The translations under genes and the position numbers were made by a program. A stretch of DNA of 64,000 nt from Parabacteroides sp. AD58 (lineage in GTDB: Bacteria > Bacteroidota > Bacteroidia > Bacteroidales > Tannerellaceae). Numbering within the stretch: the first letter of the stretch is position 1; the number at the start of each line of letters is the position of its first letter. Shown here in pieces: positions 61,284 through 64,000 of the stretch. Below the pieces are notes generated by a model. The model made no database searches and was not told where the DNA came from. It saw only the letters and a list, made by a program, of their open reading frames with translations. The stretch is taken from positions 2,108,001 to 2,172,000 of the forward strand of contig NZ_CP146284.1 in assembly GCF_023744375.2 (NCBI RefSeq), in the 5' to 3' direction.

Positions 61284-61346
61284 TTTTTCACACCTGACTA
61301 TCCATTTATCTCTATTGGAACTTCTAAGAGAGTCAGGTGTGAAAAA
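61284..61346. repeat. 16-bp inverted repeat after mutL
   Basis: TTTTTCACACCTGACT (61284-61299) and AGTCAGGTGTGAAAAA (61331-61346) are exact reverse complements with a 31-base loop. There is no U run after the right arm on either strand in the usual terminator place. It may still stop mutL transcripts. Confidence 0.75.
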
Positions 61347-61419
61347 ATATTTCCATTTACCCTTTTTCCCCTCATTTCTGTTAATAAACACTATTTTCCT
61401 ATCATTTTCTGTACGAAAT

Positions 61420-61468
61420 ATTGGTTTTCTTTTATCCATATCGTATGTTTGTACTATACAAATAGTAC
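61420..61468 (+). promoter_or_regulatory. promoter and operator of the GntR-family regulator operon
   Basis: ATTG (61420-61423), 20-base spacer, TATGTTTG (61444-61451) is the promoter. Overlapping its end is the perfect dyad GTACTA-N6-TAGTAC (61451-61468), which covers the expected transcription start. That is the typical place for self-repression by a YtrA-type regulator. Confidence 0.7.
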
Positions 61469-61493
61469 AATATAAAGATAATTCATTAAGGGT

Positions 61494-61874
61494 ATGATTA
61501 AGTTTATAATTGATTATTCCGGAGGCGTACCTATCTATCGCCAGATTATAGACCAAATCAGATTTGGAATTGCTTCCGGACAGCTAAAGCTTGGCGAGCA
61601 ATTACCTACCGTTCGGGCGTTAGCGGTAGAGTTGAAAGTGAATTTGAACACGGTTTCCAAAGCATACAAGGAATTGGAAATCCGAAAAATCTTGGAGACA
61701 CAACAAGGCACTGGTACATTTATCAATCAAACCGAACAAGTCATTTCAGAAGAAGAAAAGACCAACAAGCTGAAAGATATCTGCCAGCAAGCCTCTATGG
61801 TAGCTTTGCAATATGGCTTCACCATTGAAGACATGATACAGGAATTGAAACGAATAGAAATAACCAATAAATAA
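61494..61874 (+). CDS. GntR-family (YtrA subfamily) transcriptional regulator
   Basis: A 126-residue regulator. The N-terminal winged helix ('GGVPIYRQIIDQIRFGIASG', 'LPTVRALAVELKVNLNTVSK', 'TQQGTGTFI') is of GntR type. The effector part is very short (about 45 residues), which defines the YtrA subfamily. YtrA-type proteins usually repress their own operon. Here the partner is an SPFH protein 8 bases downstream rather than an ABC transporter. A dyad over the promoter is the likely operator. Confidence 0.88.
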   Translation: MIKFIIDYSGGVPIYRQIIDQIRFGIASGQLKLGEQLPTVRALAVELKVNLNTVSKAYKELEIRKILETQQGTGTFINQTEQVISEEEKTNKLKDICQQASMVALQYGFTIEDMIQELKRIEITNK

Positions 61875-61882
61875 TAAGCTAT

Positions 61883-62803
61883 ATGGAAACGACTAATTTA
61901 ATGCACAAAGGATGGATCAATCCTATTTCAATCACTGTATTCTTGATATTGCTGGTAATATCAATCGCCTTATACGGCTTGGACATCTTTGGTGAACTCA
62001 TCTTGTTCTTATGTATTTTAGGATCTGCTTTACTCGCGTCGTCTATTCATATTGCAGACCAATGGGATCGGGCAGTTGTGCTTCGCATGGGAAAATACCA
62101 AGGATTGAAAGGTCCTGGTCCTTTTATGATTATTCCGATTATCGATACCGTATCTACTTATATTGACCAGCGCGTCCGGGTAAGTGCCTTCAAAGCCGAA
62201 CAGACATTGACAAAAGATACCGTCCCGGTCAATGTAGATGCTGTTGTGTATTGGACGGTCTGGGATGTAGAAAAGGCGGCTTTAGAAGTCCAACAGTATC
62301 AAACAGCCATCGAACACATTGCCCAAACCGGATTGAGAGACACGATCGGTAAACATGAATTGTCGGAATTGTTACAAGAACGCGATAAAATAGCAGAAGA
62401 CTTACAACAGGTATTAGACCGGAATACCAATCCTTGGGGTATTACTTGTCAGACCGTCGGAATCAAAGATATTGCCATTCCAAAGGACTTAGCCGAAGCT
62501 ATGAGTAAGGAGGCTCAGGCAGAACGGGAACGTAGAGCCCGTGTCATCTTGGGAACTGCCGAGACAGAGATTGCTGAAAAGTTTGCACAAGCCAGCCGGA
62601 AATATACCGACAATCCGGTTGCCCTCCATCTAAGAGGTATGAATATGTTGTTTGAAGGGCTCAAAGAGAAAGGTTCGATGGTGATTGTTCCAAGCTCTGC
62701 CCTCGATACCATGAATTTAGGAGCCATGGGTGGCCTAGTCTCTCTCGCTAAAAACAATGAAACTCCACAAAAAGCATCAGCTACAGTGGTTCAAGAAAGT
62801 TAG
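61883..62803 (+). CDS. SPFH/slipin-type membrane protein
   Basis: A 306-residue protein with two N-terminal membrane segments (about 14-55), then an SPFH (stomatin/prohibitin) domain: 'QWDRAVVLRMGKYQGLKGPG', 'AVVYWTVWDVEKAALEVQQY' and 'AQTGLRDTIGKHELSELLQE'. A helical C-terminal part rich in Ala, Glu and Arg follows (about 205-250). Such proteins form rings or scaffolds in membranes. Control by the upstream YtrA-type regulator suggests a cell-envelope stress role, which is inference. Confidence 0.9.
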   Translation: METTNLMHKGWINPISITVFLILLVISIALYGLDIFGELILFLCILGSALLASSIHIADQWDRAVVLRMGKYQGLKGPGPFMIIPIIDTVSTYIDQRVRVSAFKAEQTLTKDTVPVNVDAVVYWTVWDVEKAALEVQQYQTAIEHIAQTGLRDTIGKHELSELLQERDKIAEDLQQVLDRNTNPWGITCQTVGIKDIAIPKDLAEAMSKEAQAERERRARVILGTAETEIAEKFAQASRKYTDNPVALHLRGMNMLFEGLKEKGSMVIVPSSALDTMNLGAMGGLVSLAKNNETPQKASATVVQES

Positions 62804-62830
62804 TAAATACGCATGCCAATCATACACGAA

Positions 62831-62866
62831 AAATCCCTGCTGTCCGAAACCGGGCAACGGGGATTC
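62831..62866. terminator. weak hairpin between convergent genes
   Basis: AATCCC (62832-62837) and GGGATT (62860-62865) with GC-rich inner pairing. It lies between the SPFH gene (+) and the Rpn-like gene (-). Confidence 0.4.
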
Positions 62867-62887
62867 ATCTATTCTATTTGCATCTTT

Positions 62888-63739
62888 TTATAAATTCTGT
62901 ATTTCCTCGTCAGATAAACCCGTACATTCCTGAATTAAGCCCAAATCAATTCCTTTTTGCTTCATTTGACGGGCGGTTTTAAGTACACCTCTCTCTTCAC
63001 CAATTGCTATTCCTTCTTCTTTTCCTTCTCTTCTTGCCGTCGTAACAACATTCTCATTATCCCGGTATATTTTCAGGGCAGCCTCGTATTCTGCCCGTTC
63101 CTTCTTGTTCATATTGGCGATACGTGCCAACTCTTCCAAGCGGGCAAACAAGGCTTTCTGACCTTTGAATGATAAATGTTCCAACTGTTCCATATGTTTT
63201 AAATTATATAACCAGTAATCCAACGGGGTCTTACATTCCGATTCCGTTTTGTTGAATAATGGAAATTCGATGAAGATTTCCCGGAAATTCCGACTCTTCT
63301 GTTCGCCCGTTTCACGGTCGGCTATCACCAGATCAGTTCGGACTTTATCCGTTTTACCTGACCGGAAATTCAGCAGGAAGATTCCATAAACCGGTACGAG
63401 TTCAAACTCCCAAGATTCACCTTTCTTACCTTGTGAGGCGATCATACGGCAAAGATAATACAATGCCCGTTCATAAAAATAAGTTTGCCGGGCATTTTGC
63501 AGCTCAACGATAAAAGTTGTCCCGTCCTGATCCTTACATAATAAGTCAAAAACGGTACCCCGACCGTCTGTTGTCTCACCCGGATCTTCCTTATCCATAT
63601 AAGAAAGGTCTTCTACATGGTGCTCGCCTTCCAACAAATCATTGATTAACTCGATTAATAATTCCTTGCTTGATTCCTGTCCGAAAAGAATCTTAAAACC
63701 CCGATCCACAAACGGATTGATAAATACGCTTTTTCTCAT
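62888..63739 (-). CDS. Rpn-family / PD-(D/E)XK nuclease-type protein
   Basis: A 283-residue protein. 'INPFVDRGFKILFGQESSKE' at the start and 'GTVFDLLCKDQDGTTFIVELQNARQTYFYERALYY' (D...E-x-Q core of the PD-(D/E)XK fold, about 63-97) mark the Rpn recombination-promoting nuclease/putative transposase family, which is abundant in Parabacteroides and Bacteroides. The C-terminus has a helical 'NMKKERAEYEAALKIYRDNE' and a variable tail. It may promote recombination. No terminal repeats are seen around it. Confidence 0.85.
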   Translation of the reverse strand: MRKSVFINPFVDRGFKILFGQESSKELLIELINDLLEGEHHVEDLSYMDKEDPGETTDGRGTVFDLLCKDQDGTTFIVELQNARQTYFYERALYYLCRMIASQGKKGESWEFELVPVYGIFLLNFRSGKTDKVRTDLVIADRETGEQKSRNFREIFIEFPLFNKTESECKTPLDYWLYNLKHMEQLEHLSFKGQKALFARLEELARIANMNKKERAEYEAALKIYRDNENVVTTARREGKEEGIAIGEERGVLKTARQMKQKGIDLGLIQECTGLSDEEIQNL

Positions 63740-64000
63740 AGAAAAGGTCCTTTAAAATGTTTTGCCCCAATAGCGGGATGCACAAAGATAAGGTTTTTCA
63801 TCAAAAAAACAAGATGGTATTCGAACTTTGCCTTGATACAAAAATAAAAGATCAAATGATTGTCCGTTCTTTCACTATCGAATCACAAGAACAAGCAGAT
63901 ATACAAGTAGATAGAAAGATAATGAAAGATCGTTTTTCGAATTTACAGTAGATGAAATAAAGACTCCTAAAAACGAAAACGAAACTAACGGGAATCGAAA
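63740..64000. other. upstream region of the Rpn-like gene, no convincing gene
   Basis: CAAAGATA at 63783-63790 reads TATCTTTG on the minus strand, a possible -7 box 44 bases before the Rpn-like start. I see no good -33 box. A 64-codon plus-strand frame (63757-63951) has no recognisable features and is not called. Confidence 0.4.

Noticed and set aside
61275..61556. 93-codon minus-strand frame after mutL
   Set aside because: It covers the inverted repeat and the promoter/operator of the GntR-family gene. The translation looks random.
63757..63951. 64-codon plus-strand frame upstream of the Rpn-like gene
   Set aside because: It lies in the probable promoter region of the minus-strand gene, with no family resemblance or coding-like leader.
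1..64000. CRISPR arrays, tRNA and rRNA genes
   Set aside because: I looked for regularly spaced direct repeats and for tRNA/rRNA-like segments on both strands and saw none.

Overview
The window is from a Bacteroidales genome, most likely Parabacteroides or Bacteroides. Three things point there. Promoters have the form TTTG-N19..21-TAnnTTTG and starts lack strong Shine-Dalgarno sites. About bases 1-47,360 form a CTnDOT/CTnERL-type tetracycline-inducible conjugative transposon. The rest is an ordinary chromosomal run: tig, clpP, clpX, recQ, three SurA/PpiC-like genes, an OstA-like gene, mutL, a GntR-family regulator, an SPFH gene and an Rpn-like nuclease. The integrase and left end of the element lie before base 1.

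Element layout. 0-6 kb: a RhuM-like gene, two minus-strand helix-turn-helix genes, then the excision operon xis2c-xis2d-orf3-exc (topoisomerase III), followed by a short sRNA gene that matches RteR. 6-12.4 kb: a DUF1896 gene overlapping a 1955-residue methylase-helicase fusion. 12.4-16.6 kb: an AT-rich cargo island with a 95-bp MITE-like remnant, a DUF418 gene fragment, a SnoaL-like gene, a double GNAT acetyltransferase, and ermF with an intact IS982-family element inserted exactly at its start codon. 16.6-23.9 kb: the tetQ-rteA-rteB operon with its translational-attenuation leader, a truncated DHFR/RibD-like gene, and rteC. 24-27.7 kb: mobC, mobB and mobA on the minus strand. 28-42.2 kb: the tra operon, from a ParA-like traA to traQ plus a lysozyme gene, closed by a strong terminator. 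42.3-43 kb: an AT-rich ADP-ribosyltransferase-like cargo gene. 43-46.5 kb: a minus-strand block of small genes with PcfJ- and PcfK-like proteins. 46.5-47.36 kb: a noncoding, hairpin-rich right end.

How it works together (family knowledge plus what is seen here). Tetracycline relieves attenuation in the tetQ leader. RteA/RteB then act on rteC, RteC activates the excision operon, and excision is followed by mob/tra expression. In this copy rteA is frameshifted by one extra T in a T run, so the cascade may be altered. Upstream of rteC are two copies of TGTTC-N7-GAACA 43 bp apart, good candidates for RteB enhancer sites.

The most interesting observation is a 15-17 nt motif close to CCACTAAATCCAAAG. 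It lies upstream of at least seven genes of the element, on both strands (858-end HTH gene, exc, DUF1896 gene, mobA, traE, traI, traN), in most cases 2-4 nt before the start codon. Its reverse complement lies inside the RteR sRNA just before the terminator hairpin. This suggests direct base pairing as a way for RteR to act on excision, mobilisation and transfer genes together.
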